From: Posidonia oceanica
Taxonomy: Eukaryota > Streptophyta > Magnoliopsida > Alismatales > Posidoniaceae
Direction of reading: 5' to 3'
Assembly: GCA_037176725.1 (NCBI GenBank)
Contig: JAZBRS010000026.1
Span: forward strand, 150,361,501-150,425,500
DNA: 64,000 bases
Shown one piece after another: positions 1 through 11,418 of the stretch; the first letter of the stretch is position 1, and every line of letters starts with the position of its first letter. The position numbers and the translations under genes are program-made. The notes under the pieces are model-generated. The model ran no database searches. It was not told the DNA's origin and was given only the letters and a program-made list of their open reading frames with translations.

Positions 1-511
1 GCCTATTAGCCTTTCAAATAGTAGCTACAAAATATTTTCTAAGTGTCTAGCAACTCAGTTTAGTCCTATTCTGAACTCCATTTTGGATGCATCTCAGTGT
101 GCTTTCCTGCCTAGGCGTAGCATCAATGATTGTTTTTTGCTTGATTAGGAGACACTTAATTTTTTGCATTCTTCTAGAACTCCTGGTTTGCTCCTGAAGC
201 TCGACTTTGAGAAGGCGTTTGATAATGTCAACTGGGATTTTCTTACCTCCACCCTTAAAGGTCATGGCTGTGGGGAAAAATGGATACATTGGGTCACTAT
301 GTGCATCTCTACAGCTAAGTTCTCTGTGTTGGTAAATGGATCCTCTAAAGGTTTTTTTAAATCTTCCAATGGTCTCAGACAAGGTGATCCCCAGTCCCCA
401 TTGCTATTCATTGTTGCCACTCACATTTTAAATAGAATGCTTGCGTTAGGGGCAGAGAATAATCTCTTTAGTGGCATTCAATTTCCTCATTCAGGGCCTT
501 CTGTCATGAAC
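1..511 (+). mobile_element. LINE (non-LTR retrotransposon), 5' part of reverse transcriptase
   Basis: This is the first part of a LINE reverse transcriptase, which copies element RNA at a nicked target. The frame opening at base 2 begins PISL and continues with a typical plant-LINE palm region: LDFEKAFDNVNW (about 205-240), then the GLRQGDPQSP motif (about 370-400). A TAG stop at about 147-149 interrupts it. The frame runs to 511, where a solo LTR is inserted, and resumes at 3250 directly into the catalytic YADD box. The 5' end (ORF1, endonuclease) lies outside the window or is lost. This is a decayed copy. Confidence 0.88.
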
Positions 512-3244
512 TGTAATACCCGGGTTTTTCAGGATTTAGCAGGTAATTTAGCGCGAGATTACCTGGCGTGATTTTTGGAAGCTGTTTGGGATGTTTGCAG
601 TTTGTGAGGAAGAGGAGGGCTTTTGCGCAATTTTCACGCTAAAAGTTTAATAAAGAAGAATATGGGGAGATGCCATGCATGCAACCGCCATTCTTCCGGA
701 AAATCTGGAGCGACTGTCGGCAGAGGGTGAGAAGGAGAGATCCAAAAGCTTCACCACCTTTCTTCCTCCTCCACTTCTTCTTCTTCTTCCTTCCTCCTCC
801 TCCCTCTGGGTTCTTCTTCTCCTCCTTTTTTGTCAGTGAGAGAGCAGGAGAGAATGGGTGGCCGTGAGATGGGTGGAATGGGCTCGAGGTCGTGGTGGTC
901 TCCGACCTTCTCCCGGTGGTTGAGCGAGCTTGAGGAGCGACCACGAGGAGCTTGGGAGTGGAGGTGATCGTCAGAGGATGCGTTGGGTCGCCGATAGTGG
1001 AGAGAGAAGGGATGTGGGTCGCTTGAAGGTACACACCCCCTTCTTTTCTTTTGATTTTGAATGGAAATGATGCAAATATGTAGATTGGCATGTTGTGAAT
1101 GTTTGGTAGAGATTTCATAATTTTAGGGGATTTTATGTGGATTTTATGGAATATTTGGTGAATGGGTTTACTGTTTGGGATTCTTTTGGCCGTATGACCT
1201 CTTGAGCTTTGGATTTTCATAACTTGGTCTCGGTTATCGGAATGCTTTGATTTTTGTTCCATGTGGTAGAAGACTTGGAGATCTTCGTTTTGGATAGTTT
1301 TTTGGAATTTGTAAGTGCTTGTGCTGGGACCCGTTCAAGTTCCCAAACCATGCGATTTTTTGGGTTTCTGTGCTCTGTCTGGTTTTCTGAACTTTTCAAT
1401 CGATCCCATGTTTTGGTACCGTGTATAGGTCTTGCATTTTTTATAGGGAGTTTTTATGGGAACTTTTGGACACCTTCTGGGCACCCATTACTCTTGGATT
1501 GGCCTGGTTTTGGACCATGCCAAATCCTATATGGTGTTCCTTTGTTAATTGATGATTAGAATTTGATTTTTGGTTTTATGGAGAGTTTTATTGAATTAAA
1601 ATGAATCTTGTCATTTAAGTGATTGAAATTCTATATAATACATTAGGCAAATCATTAGGGATGATTAGGCAAATCATTAGGGATGAGTTAGGATTGCCTA
1701 AAATGGATTAGCAAGACCCCTACTTGAGCTAGGATTGGAAATTAAAAGACTAAATAACTTAGAAATGCTAAAGTTTCCCCTAATTGGTCTAGATGGACAT
1801 TAGGGAATATGTTAATCAAAGATTAGATCTTGGCACTAGAACTTAGTGTTTTGGGTGCCATTTGTGTGGGTGTTCGGTCTCGTAAGTACTTTGGAACTTC
1901 AGGACTAGTGCTTTGCTTGTGAGTGGTGCCGAGTGGGTAAAGGTTATACCCAAAGGGTGCCTTTACTTCTTTGCTATGTGAGGTTTTGTAATGTGGTTCT
2001 GGGCTCGACAGCGGAGCTATTGAGGTTGTGTTTTGAGCTGTACTTTCAACTCATGGTTTTGTGCTGTACTTGGTGCCACGTTTTGAGGTATTTTGAGTTG
2101 TCATTTAAGGATTTCGAAACAGTTTTCGAAAAGAGTTTTGAAAAGAAAATGCATGGGTTTGGCGAAGGTTTTGGAAAGAGTTTTCCGGTGTTTTCTGTGT
2201 GTGGTGGACCAAGATACTGGAGGGGCGTAAGACCTCTAGGTAGTTGGACATGATACCCTAGTTAGTACGGGTACCGAGACTGCTTGGTGTGGACTGAGTC
2301 TGGGGGTGAGGAGCCTCAAGGGTTTGGAGCACTAAGTTAGGGCACCTAGAGGGTATTCCCTGTGGTGTCCTGCTGAGAGACAGGACTAGCCTTCCTGTGT
2401 GGTTGGCTTTGTGAGGCTTGTTGGCCGGGACAGTTCACTCCTCCACAGGGTGGTGCACCGTAGCAGTGCAGGGACACCATGGTTGCGCCTCGGTGGACTG
2501 CTTGTGGCTGGGTGTCGTCGCTTGGGCCCGAGTGACGACCTTTGTTTGTGTTTGTGATTGTTGTGCTTGTGGCCACGTCTGTAGGGAGTAGGTCTTGCGC
2601 TAGTAAGGCACATTGGTTTAGCTGAGCAGTGTCTCAGCGCTGGCTTTGTGTTTTGGTATTTGTTGTGTTGTTGTGTGTGTTCTGAATGCCATTGAGGGTA
2701 TTCAGACACGGTTGGTTGTCTAGTCTGCACCAGGAATGTGATGGACTATACCGTGTGTGTTGGGGCTTGATTTGGCTAGTGTGGCCATTTCAAGTGTGCA
2801 TAAAGATTTTGAAAAGAGCATGCATATGATTTCGAAAGGAAAAGAGAAAAGATGTTTTCAAAGGCATGTTTTTAGTAGTTTGCTTTGTGGGCAATGATGT
2901 ATGCCCTACTGTGGCATCCAAGAGAGATGCCTGTGTTTGTTTGTTTGTGGCGTAGTTACGCCTGTTCCCTCGACATTGTTTGTTGAGCTGGGGAGTGTGT
3001 GCTGAGTGAGCTATTGAGTGGTCGCTCACGTGTGCTTTGTTTCTGTTTTTGGTAGGTGTAGGATAGGAGCTGGAGTCACACTGCCACACATCAAGGGTTC
3101 TGGGTAAGTGAGTTGTTTAAGTTTATTTTATTTCTGCTTTATAGTACTTGTGAGAACTTAGTTCTGTAGTTCATGAATGCTAATAAGATTATAAAAAAAA
3201 AGATGGTAGCTAGGTTGAGAGGTAACGACATTGGGGTCGTTACA
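512..3244 (+). mobile_element. Solo LTR, family I (copy 1)
   Basis: The element starts TGTAATACCC and ends GGGGTCGTTACA, so it has the TG...CA ends of an LTR with short inverted termini. It is flanked by a perfect 5-bp target-site duplication TGAAC (507-511 and 3245-3249), and removing it with one TSD rejoins the LINE frame. It is 2733 bp with no internal domain and no coding region I can support. It carries a CT-rich tract (about 760-835), a conserved block (about 1640-1815) and a 3' end (about 2785-3244), the last two clearly shared with the solo LTR at 28380-31724. The TGTAACGACC-type end and the length resemble long-LTR Ty3/gypsy lineages. The exact lineage is an inference. Confidence 0.86.
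3104..3112 (+). promoter_or_regulatory. Strong 5' splice-site-like sequence near LTR end
   Basis: The sequence TGG|GTAAGTGAG lies about 140 bp before the LTR end and fits the plant 5' splice-site consensus. It follows a conserved block containing CTGCCACACATC. The same arrangement occurs at 31591 in the sister LTR and, altered to GTAGGTC, on the minus strand near 6920. Function as a donor is inferred, not shown. Confidence 0.4.
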
Positions 3245-4971
3245 TGAACATACAATATGCAGATGACATTGTGATCTTTCTTTCCCCCTCTATTGAAGGG
3301 GTGACAAACCTGAAAAGGGTGCTTTGCTGCTTTTAGGCATGTTCTGGTTTAAAAATAAACTTTGATAAATCTTCTATCTCAAGGATGGGTGTGCCTGAAG
3401 ATCTGCTCCTTCACCTCAGTAACATTCTGGACTGTATTTCTCATCCTCTTCCTATCAGATATCTTAGATTGCCTTTGCATTTCAAAAAAGCATCCTTCAA
3501 GGATTGAGCTCCTGTTTTAGATAAGTTCACCTCAAAATTGGACATCTGGAAGGCCAATCTTCTTTCTCTAGGTGGTAGGCTTACACTTGTCAATTCTGTC
3601 CTTAATACCTTGCCTACTTACTATCTCTCTGCTCTTCACTTCCTTGTCAAGGTTGAACAGGAACTGGATAAAATTAGATGTAGATTCTTGTGGAAATCCC
3701 AGTCTGGTTCCTCTCAAGGCTATTGCCTAGCTAAATGGAAAAACATCTGTAGGGCTAAAAATCAAGATGGCTTGGGTATTGTCAACTTGAGGAATTTTAA
3801 TTCTGCAATGAAGTGCAAGCTGCTTTGGCAATTATTTGATCAAAATTCTCACCTTAAATGGCCTAATTTGATAAGAAGCAAATATTTTTCAGAATTTCAG
3901 TCTGGCACATTGCTTAATGTCTCTTCTTGCAATAGCTCTCCTCTATGGCAGGAGCTCAGAGGATGCTTTCCTATTGTCAGTGCTTTCTCTAGTTTCCATA
4001 TTAACAATGGGGAATCTACTATTTTCTGGGAATGGCCCTAAAATACTCTTTACCGGATTTATATGATTTAGTAGTGGGCAAGAAGTTTACAGTGGCTAGA
4101 GTATTTTCTAAATTCCAACAAAATGATATGACTCTATTTAAGCCTTTTGATCCCAATTCCCCTATAACACCTAAAATTTTTCATCAACTGCTAAAGTTTA
4201 ATGCCATCTTGGAATCCCTTATTCTGAACCTAGACAGGGATTCTATTTCTTGGTCAGTTTCATCAAATTCGATTTACTCTGTTAAATCATGTTATGCTTT
4301 ATTGAATGATGGAGGTCTTAGGGCACTTCATGCAGAGGATATTTGGAAATGTAATGCCTCGCTTAAGATAAAAGTTTTTACTTGGCTAGTAATTCATGAT
4401 AAGATTCTGTCTAAAGAGAATTTAGCTGAAAAAGGTTGGGTAGGATATCTTGGCTGTGTCTTTTGTGGATGTGCTGTAGAATCTTCCAGACATATTTTTC
4501 TTCATTGTGTCGTGGCTAAAGGGGTGTGGACTTTCTTTTTGCAAAACACTGCTGGCTTGGATAATATAAATATTGGTCAGATATTTACTTTGTTCTCTTC
4601 GGTGAAATTTAATTTATGCAAGTGATTTTGGAATATGTTGGTCTTGACAATCTTATGGCGTCTTTAGCTGAATCGGAATTCCAAGATCTTTAGGAACAAT
4701 TGTAGAAATTCTATTTCATTAGTCTTTCAGATTATTTCTATGCTAACTTCTTGGGCAGCCTCTCTCCTCACAGGACAAGATTCTACAGTTCTCTCTCAAG
4801 CCATTCACCATATGCAGCAAGATTGGGATCAAACTGCTCAAAATATTACTTCACCTATTGGAATTGTTAGCGTCCCCACCCCTGTGCCCGATGCCGCCGC
4901 CCAGGTAGCTGAAATAGCTTCAGACCCATTGACATCGGCGGCTGCTGGCTCTGGCTCTGGCAATTAACTTG
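3245..4971 (+). mobile_element. LINE, 3' part: RT palm/thumb and zf-RVT region
   Basis: This continues the LINE after the solo LTR. The frame re-enters at the catalytic YADDIVIF box (about 3256-3280), then SGLKINFDKS, the thumb/connection region (ORF 3538-4041, with GGRLTLVNSVL and LPTYYLSAL), and a downstream part (4032-4625) ending in the zf-RVT-type region (IWKCNASLKIKVFTWL, CVFCGCAVESSRHIFLHC). In-frame stops at about 3337 and 3508 and a frame change near 4030-4040 show it is dead. A short reading frame with Ala/Gly/Ser-rich codons ends at about 4967. I see no clear poly(A) tail or target-site duplication, so the 3' boundary is approximate. Confidence 0.85.
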
Positions 4972-5852
4972 TTGCCGGAATATGATATTTTCGTTTTGTT
5001 TTTTGGGAATACAAACATTTTCTCAATTGACTCAGACTGAGCCTATGTCTGTAATATTTATCCTCTAAGACATTGCTAGCTAGAGTAGAGTAGCAGTTCT
5101 CTTTGGTTTCTATTATTATCCTACTTATTTTTTTGACTGACTTGACAGTGGTACTCATAGCCAAGTTCATTTATAATATATTTGACTACCGTTTGCAAAA
5201 AGAAAAACATCCAAAGGAATTTTCATATTATTCAAATATGTACATGGAAAACACCACCCTAGATGACACGTGATCAACAAGATACATGCATAGGTCTATC
5301 ATTTACGAAAAAAACAAGACACATGCATACTGAGACCAGAGGACAAATAAATATCATAACCCTAACGACGTTACTTCTTCCTGCTGCTCCTAGAGATATA
5401 TAGAGAGAGAAAGAAGTAGCATTTAGAGATAGAGAGAGAATGACCCGTAAGAACACAGGGTGTATATATATATCATCTAAACATATGCCAATGCATGTGA
5501 ACCCATATAACTTGTAACAATATAAGTTATGAAAGAGAGAGAGAAACCACACATAGTGTATGTTGATATGTGTAGGTATATGTGAATCCAACATGTATAA
5601 TACGGAAGAGAGGGAGATAGCATATCCAATATATACCGAGATAGTTTATTTGATACGTATAGATACAAGTGAATCCATGCAACCCAATATATATTATATG
5701 GAAGCAGGTGTTGGAAAAAATCATGTAGGTGGAAGAACTAGGCTTGGTATATGATATCTAACCAAACCCATGTAACCCAACAAACCTTACAAACACAGAG
5801 TGAGAAAGGAGATTGGTGAAGCGATGACGTTGATGGTGCAGTAGTAGACGGG
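4972..5852. other. Gene-free stretch between LINE and CACTA element
   Basis: No coding region, RNA gene or recognisable element is visible here. It is AT-rich with GA-rich tracts (5395-5450) and a degenerate tandem repeat (about 5480-5760). The short ORFs on both strands are products of these repeats. Confidence 0.6.
5480..5760. repeat. Degenerate tandem repeat, unit about 100 bp
   Basis: Three diverged copies of a block containing GTGAAYCCAW (about 5498, 5582 and 5669) are each followed by AT-rich sequence and a GGAAGMRRG-like or GAAAGAGAG segment. Spacing is about 85-90 bp. No function is apparent. Confidence 0.5.
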
Positions 5853-6175
5853 CACTACTAGGAAACAGGAAATCAGGAGGACAGATGCCTTTGTAAAGTT
5901 CTTGCAATGTCTTCACTAATGACCTTAGCGAGGATATTACAAAGACAAAATGTCCTCGGGTAAGCGTACTCGTTTAAATACATTTGTGAGCAAATTTTCT
6001 AGTAAAGTCCTTGCAAAAATTTTTACGAAGACTTAACGAGGACAAAAAGTCATCACTATCAGTCGAAATCTCCTCGCAATGTACACGTTATGTTCTAACA
6101 AAATTTTAAAAAAAATTTAAAAAAATTAAAAATTGCAAGTGTCCTTGCAAAATCCTAGCGAGCTATAAAAAAATT
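5853..6175 (+). repeat. CACTA left terminal and subterminal repeats
   Basis: The CACTACTAGG terminus is followed by about ten copies of motifs such as TTCTTGCAATGTC, AGCGAGGATA, TGTCCTCGG, AACGAGGAC and GTCCTTGCAAA in both orientations. The right end (15222-15411) carries the same motifs. Confidence 0.78.
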
Positions 6176-6770
6176 TTAAAAATAAATAAAATTTATTTTT
6201 GAATTAACAAAACTGCAAAATAGAGCCCACTTGTCTCCAAATAATATTTGACATAACCACCCAAGAAGCCCCTCGCAAAGTCTAATCTCCATCCATCATA
6301 TCCAATTTCTTCCCTGGCAGTAAATGCATCACAAAAAGATGTAATATATGAATAACAAGAAGTTATACTTATCAATAACTGGTCATTTATTTAGTCTTTT
6401 AGATGATAACATTTAGTAAATGTATAGTTACATGCATCTAGCTTGATGTTCACTTTATGTAGTACATAAAGATACATGAATAAAAAGTACAACCCTTGCT
6501 TTTCTACTTCCATTAAGCCCAAAATTTATAGATTCCTGGAGGCTAAGGATTCAAGCAAAATAGTTGTATGACTGAAGTGTTTTGACACCCTAGAATTTAA
6601 ACAAAGAACTGCAAATGAGAGTATAAGTGATGGGAAATATTAATAAAATTCATATTAACTTTAGTTTAGGCATTTTGGATCAAGATGCAAATTTGAGGTT
6701 GGTATGGCTGGTATTTTCCACAAGCATGCTTTGGAGTAGGTTATGCATATGGAACTAGGGCATTGTAGTA
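6176..6770. other. CACTA interior, no gene seen
   Basis: This is AT-rich sequence between the subterminal repeats and the nested solo LTR. I see no supported coding region. Confidence 0.5.
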
Positions 6771-9478
6771 TGTAACGACCCCCCTAGTAATTATAATCCT
6801 ATCCTAGCTACATTTTTATTTTTCTATTAATTATCAACACTAGAAACTAAATCTAAGCATATATTTAAAGGCATAATTAATTGAAATAAATATAAACAAC
6901 ATAAATAAATTAAATGACCTACCCAGATCCTTGATGTGTGGCAGCACAACTCCTCGCTATGTGCACTAGCAAAATCCTACTCCTATCCTAGACTTGCGAA
7001 AATACAAATCAAAACACACGTGAGTGACCACTCAAAACGGTCAATCAACACACACACACCCTAAAACACATATGAAGACATCTCGGCAAACAATGCCAAG
7101 GAACCAGGCATAACCACGCCGAAAGCAATCAAACACCGACATCTCACTTGGATGCCATAACACCATACCAAGGCAATTCACTATTCCTAGTAAGCAGCAA
7201 AACCTTTAAAACATACATTTTGAAACCATTTTCTCTTCTTTCAAACCAAAACCATATGCATGCTTTTCAAAACTCATATGCACACTTGAAATGGCTACTC
7301 TTGCCAAGTCAAGTCCAAAACCACACACACACAACCACCAAAAACCACACAGTCTGATCCCACGCACTCTCTGTGCGGATCAGACTACCAACGGTGCTCG
7401 AATGCTCACAATCGCAAACAGCACACCCACAACGACCACAAAACCATCACAAAATCCATAGCTTAGAAAACACGGTCTTCTCTAGACCAGAGCTTGATTT
7501 CCTGAATTAGTGCTCAGCAAAAACCATAACGCCACACAGGCGAAGCCACAACCACAAACAAGCACTAACCACAAGCAGCCGCCGAAGCACACTGCATTGC
7601 CACGGATAGCCACCTTGTGGAGGGGCAAGTCCCTATCCGTCCCAGCGTCCCTACCTCCTTGACAAAACCCTCAACACTGTGTCGTGTTGTCTGGTGCCAA
7701 GCAACCAACACTGGCCATAAGTAGTCCACCGTGGCGCGACCACGGTGTCTGCACTGCCACAGACAAGCCACCTTGTGGAGGGGCAAGTCCGTCTTGGTGA
7801 CCTACCTTCTCGACAGGACCCTCGCAAGGCTAACCACACAGGAAAGCCGCTTACCCTCCTTGGGCAAGCTGTCCTCTCTCAAGACAACACCATAGGGTAA
7901 GCCCTCTTGGCGTTCTAGCTTAGTGCTTTGAACCACTAAAGGCTCCTCACCCCTAGGCTCAGCCAGCACACACAAGTCTTGGTACCTGACCCGTACAGTG
8001 TATCACACCTAGTTATGTAGAGGTTTCATATCCCTTGGGTCTATTGCCGCGATACCACTAGGTCCAAACAGTACCCTAAGTCTCAGCACTCGGAACAACC
8101 AAGGGAATCATACTCAGCTACACAAAGGTATCATACCCCCTGAATCTGCTGCCACGATTCCCCTAGGCCTAGAAGGCACCTTGACCTGCGGACCTCTGCC
8201 TCAGCCTCGTGAACAACAATCTAGGAGTATCATACCTCCAGAATCTGATGAACACTTACCTGCAGCCTCTTAGTCTCAGGACCTCATCTTAGGCGACATG
8301 CTTGACCACCCAGGATTGTTGCCACATCCCTTGGTCCCGACAACACGACCCTCCTGCCTTTTGGTCCACTACAAATAGAAAATACCAGAAAACTCTTCCA
8401 AAACCTTTGCAAAACTATGCATTTCCTTTTTCCAAATCTCTTTTGGAAAACAATTTCGAAACCATTTCGAAAATTATCTCAAAAGCACCACAAAACACCG
8501 TGCCAATCACAGCACGGGAAAACCACGACAAAAGTCACAAAACACTATATCTCTTTCCAAAACCTTTGGAGAACCATTTCTCAAAACATACAATATTTTA
8601 CTAAAATCATTTGAAAACCATTTGAAATCCTAGATTCCAAAATACAGCTCAAAACATGGCCTAGACAGCTCCTCTGTCGAGCCAAACCACGTGACTAAAT
8701 TGCACCCAAAACACACCTTGGGAGCGTTTGAGTTCTAGAACGCCTCGCTCAACCCACGACGACAACCTAAGCAAAACACTCAAAGCCAAGACCAAAAAGG
8801 CCAAAGCACCTTCTAGAATATGGTTCACCTAGAAGAAACCACATATAAACAAAAAATAATGGTCTTGAGGTCCCATTTAAGCACAAGACCAGACACCAAC
8901 ACAAACCACACCCAGAACCCTAAGTTCTAGTACCAAAGTGTAGGACAGCTACTGACCTATGCCTTACACAAGACGCAGTCTACTCAGCGTTAAACACCCA
9001 AACATTGCCACTGAATACACGATTTAGTGCACCACACCTAAACCAAATCCAATATCTAATCCTAAGGTTAATCATGATTCCTATTGTCCATCTAAACCCT
9101 TTTAGGGGAAAACTTAGTATTTCTAAGTCTTATAGTCTTTTATTCCATCTACGACATAAGAGAAATCTTACTAAATTATTTTAGACATTCCTTAAGATCA
9201 ATTCTAATCATTTATCATGCTAAAGGAAATCAATTGATGTGTCAAAGTACAAGGTCTGGTATGTAATTTTCCATATGTGCATTGACTACTCAAAACTAAT
9301 AGAGAGCAAGGTCAATGTACACAAATATGGGGGATTGAATTGCAATTTTCTCATGAACAGTGACCGTCTCCTTCGTCCCCGCAGAACCCAAAAGTGATCG
9401 TCGAAATTGGGACTTATAACCAGTTCACACAACCCCCCCCCCCCCAACAAACCTAAAAAACACATATCATATATCAAA

Positions 9479-9935
9479 GATCTCGAGGTACTCTATCATT
9501 TGGGACAAAAATCACAAAGATCCGATGTGTACAACTCCAGATATCACAATCCAAAACTTACACTCACTATTCACATGTACTGTTCATCCGCAAATGAAAA
9601 ACATGACCGGTCTCATCACACATATTTAAAAATCACATACAATATGTCAAATTAAAGATCTCGAGATGATCTACCATTTGGTACAAAAATCATAAAGATC
9701 CGATGTGTAAAACTTGAAATATCATCAATTAAAGTTCAAAATCAATATTCATTCGAGAATAACAACTGAGAATCACGACCGATCTCACCACACAAGCCCA
9801 AAAAATACATGCAATATATCAAAATGAAGATTTAGAGATGATCTACCATTTGGGACAAAAATCATCAAAATCCGATACATGTAGCTTGCAAAATCTCAAA
9901 TTAAAGCTTACATATACATTTAAAACCATTGTGCA
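9479..9935 (-). repeat. Tandem repeat, unit about 175 bp, 2.7 copies
   Basis: Repeats start with GATCTCGAGGTA (9479), GATCTCGAGATGA (9657) and GATTTAGAGATGA (9829), spaced 178 and 172 bp. Each holds a CATTTGGGACAAAAATCA block followed by GATCCGATGTGTA or a variant. The unit length is close to that of many plant satellites. The array lies in the variable middle section of the solo LTR. Confidence 0.75.
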
Positions 9936-10025
9936 CCCGAGTTCATTAAACACAGTCATAATTGTCATTAATCCTCCATAAATCCTCAAAAAATCATACA
10001 ACAACATCCACCACCAAAAACATCA

Positions 10026-10460
10026 TAGACCCTGTTTGGAACTGCTTATGGATGGCTTCTGCGTGGTTAGCTTCTGGCAAACCATAGAAAACCACAAAAG
10101 CAGTTCCAAACAGGGTCTAGCTCTCCCACTTCTCGTAGAAGCTACAGCTTCTGGATGAGGAAAACTATGTGTAAATTCATGATTTTCCAGAAGTTAGCTA
10201 AAGGGAGCTTCCAAAAGGTATGTAATTACAATGCTAGCCTTATTATTTTTGTAATTATTATATCTGTGATGAGAGAAAGGGAGAGATATGTAATTTAACT
10301 GTTGGTAGAATCTAACTTCTACCAATAGACCTTTATTTACTAAACAAGATTTTTAAAGGTAACCTAAAATATAGCTTCTACAAAAACTCTCAAAAGCCAG
10401 CTTCTGAAAAAAACTTAGAATCTCACTTTTGCATTTAGGAGGTTTCAAATGGGGTCATAG
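10026..10460. mobile_element. MITE-like insertion with foldback end
   Basis: A perfect 22-bp inverted repeat (10026-10047 and 10098-10119, arms containing ACCCTGTTTGGAACTGC) forms a foldback of 94 bp. A diverged inverted copy of the same terminus (GGTTTCAAATGGGG, about 10441-10454) ends a larger unit. TCATAG flanks both sides (10023-10028 and 10455-10460). This fits a hAT-like MITE, but the short duplication leaves the family open. Confidence 0.5.
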
Positions 10461-10696
10461 GCATGCTCTTACTATCAATTTAAGCATAAACAAAAGGATC
10501 TAAAGGTGTGTACCATTCATCGACGATACGCATAGACCCTCGACAGCCGTCAGCGATCTCCATGCACGGTGACTCCTCTCTTTCTTCTCACTGAGCATGC
10601 GTGGCCTCCTTGAACTTGCCTCGCCACCAGGACGACGATCGAAGCTTGCTTCCTCCTCGGCATAGTCGGATGGCCAGCCGGCACTCTCCATCTCCC

Positions 10697-10702
10697 TCAC
10701 CA

Positions 10703-10738
<36 letters not shown>
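10697..10738. repeat. CT microsatellite
   Basis: A run of about 18 TC dinucleotides lies next to a GA-rich tract in the solo LTR. On the minus (LTR) strand it extends the purine/pyrimidine-asymmetric region seen in its relatives. Confidence 0.9.
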
Positions 10739-10740
<2 letters not shown>

Positions 10741-11418
10741 CTTTAATTAAGGAGGAGGAGAAGAAGAAGAAGCAAAAGAAGAGGAAGAAGAAGAAGAAGG
10801 AGATGAGAGGAAGAAGCTCTGGATCCTCCCACCCTCTTACTGTGCTCCTGGGAAAGTGAGAGGTAAGCCGCCCTTAAATAATCGCAGGCCGAGAAAAATC
10901 TTATGCACGTATCTACGGGCCATGAGTGTGTGTGCACAACCATAGGTCCAACGCTCAACAACCCCACGCACCAACTCAAAGACCACATGACAACCAACCC
11001 CCAAACTATAGCCACGTGCATGCAAGGCTATGAGCACAGAACCACAACCACGACACCACTCACCGCTCAAGTAGCTCGTGCAATTGGAGATCAGTCTCCA
11101 AAGCGCACCAACAAACCACCACAATCCAGAATAAAACCACAATCATCCAACAAGACCTCCACATGTGTCCACACATCTTCTCATGTTCAAAACCTCAAAA
11201 TACAACATCTAGACCCAAGCTGCAACACCAAATCCCAAAAGCTAACCACTAAATTATCTGAAACAGGTGTCGCACCACCAAATTGCGCTAGAGACTCATG
11301 CTAGGAACCCGTGCCGCAACCCTGCGCTAGAAACTCGCACCACCAGTAACACCTGCCTCCAGTTACAAATTCGTTAAATTGGACAATCAAGGAGGTAAAC
11401 GAATTTGCGGGTGTTACA

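Larger units (their letters stand above)
6771..11418 (-). mobile_element. Solo LTR, family I (copy 2), inside CACTA element
   Basis: On the plus strand it runs from TGTAACGACCCCC to GGGTGTTACA. The conserved 3'-end block of copy 1 (CTGCCACACATC, then CTGGGTA) appears on the minus strand near 6920-6955, which fixes the orientation. A conserved internal block also matches (about 9060-9240 against 1640-1815). The flanking 5-mers TAGTA and CAGTG differ at two positions, so the target-site duplication is not confirmed. It contains a MITE-like insertion (10026-10460), about 2.7 copies of a 175-bp tandem repeat, a CT microsatellite and a GA/CT-rich tract. No coding region is supported. Confidence 0.72.
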
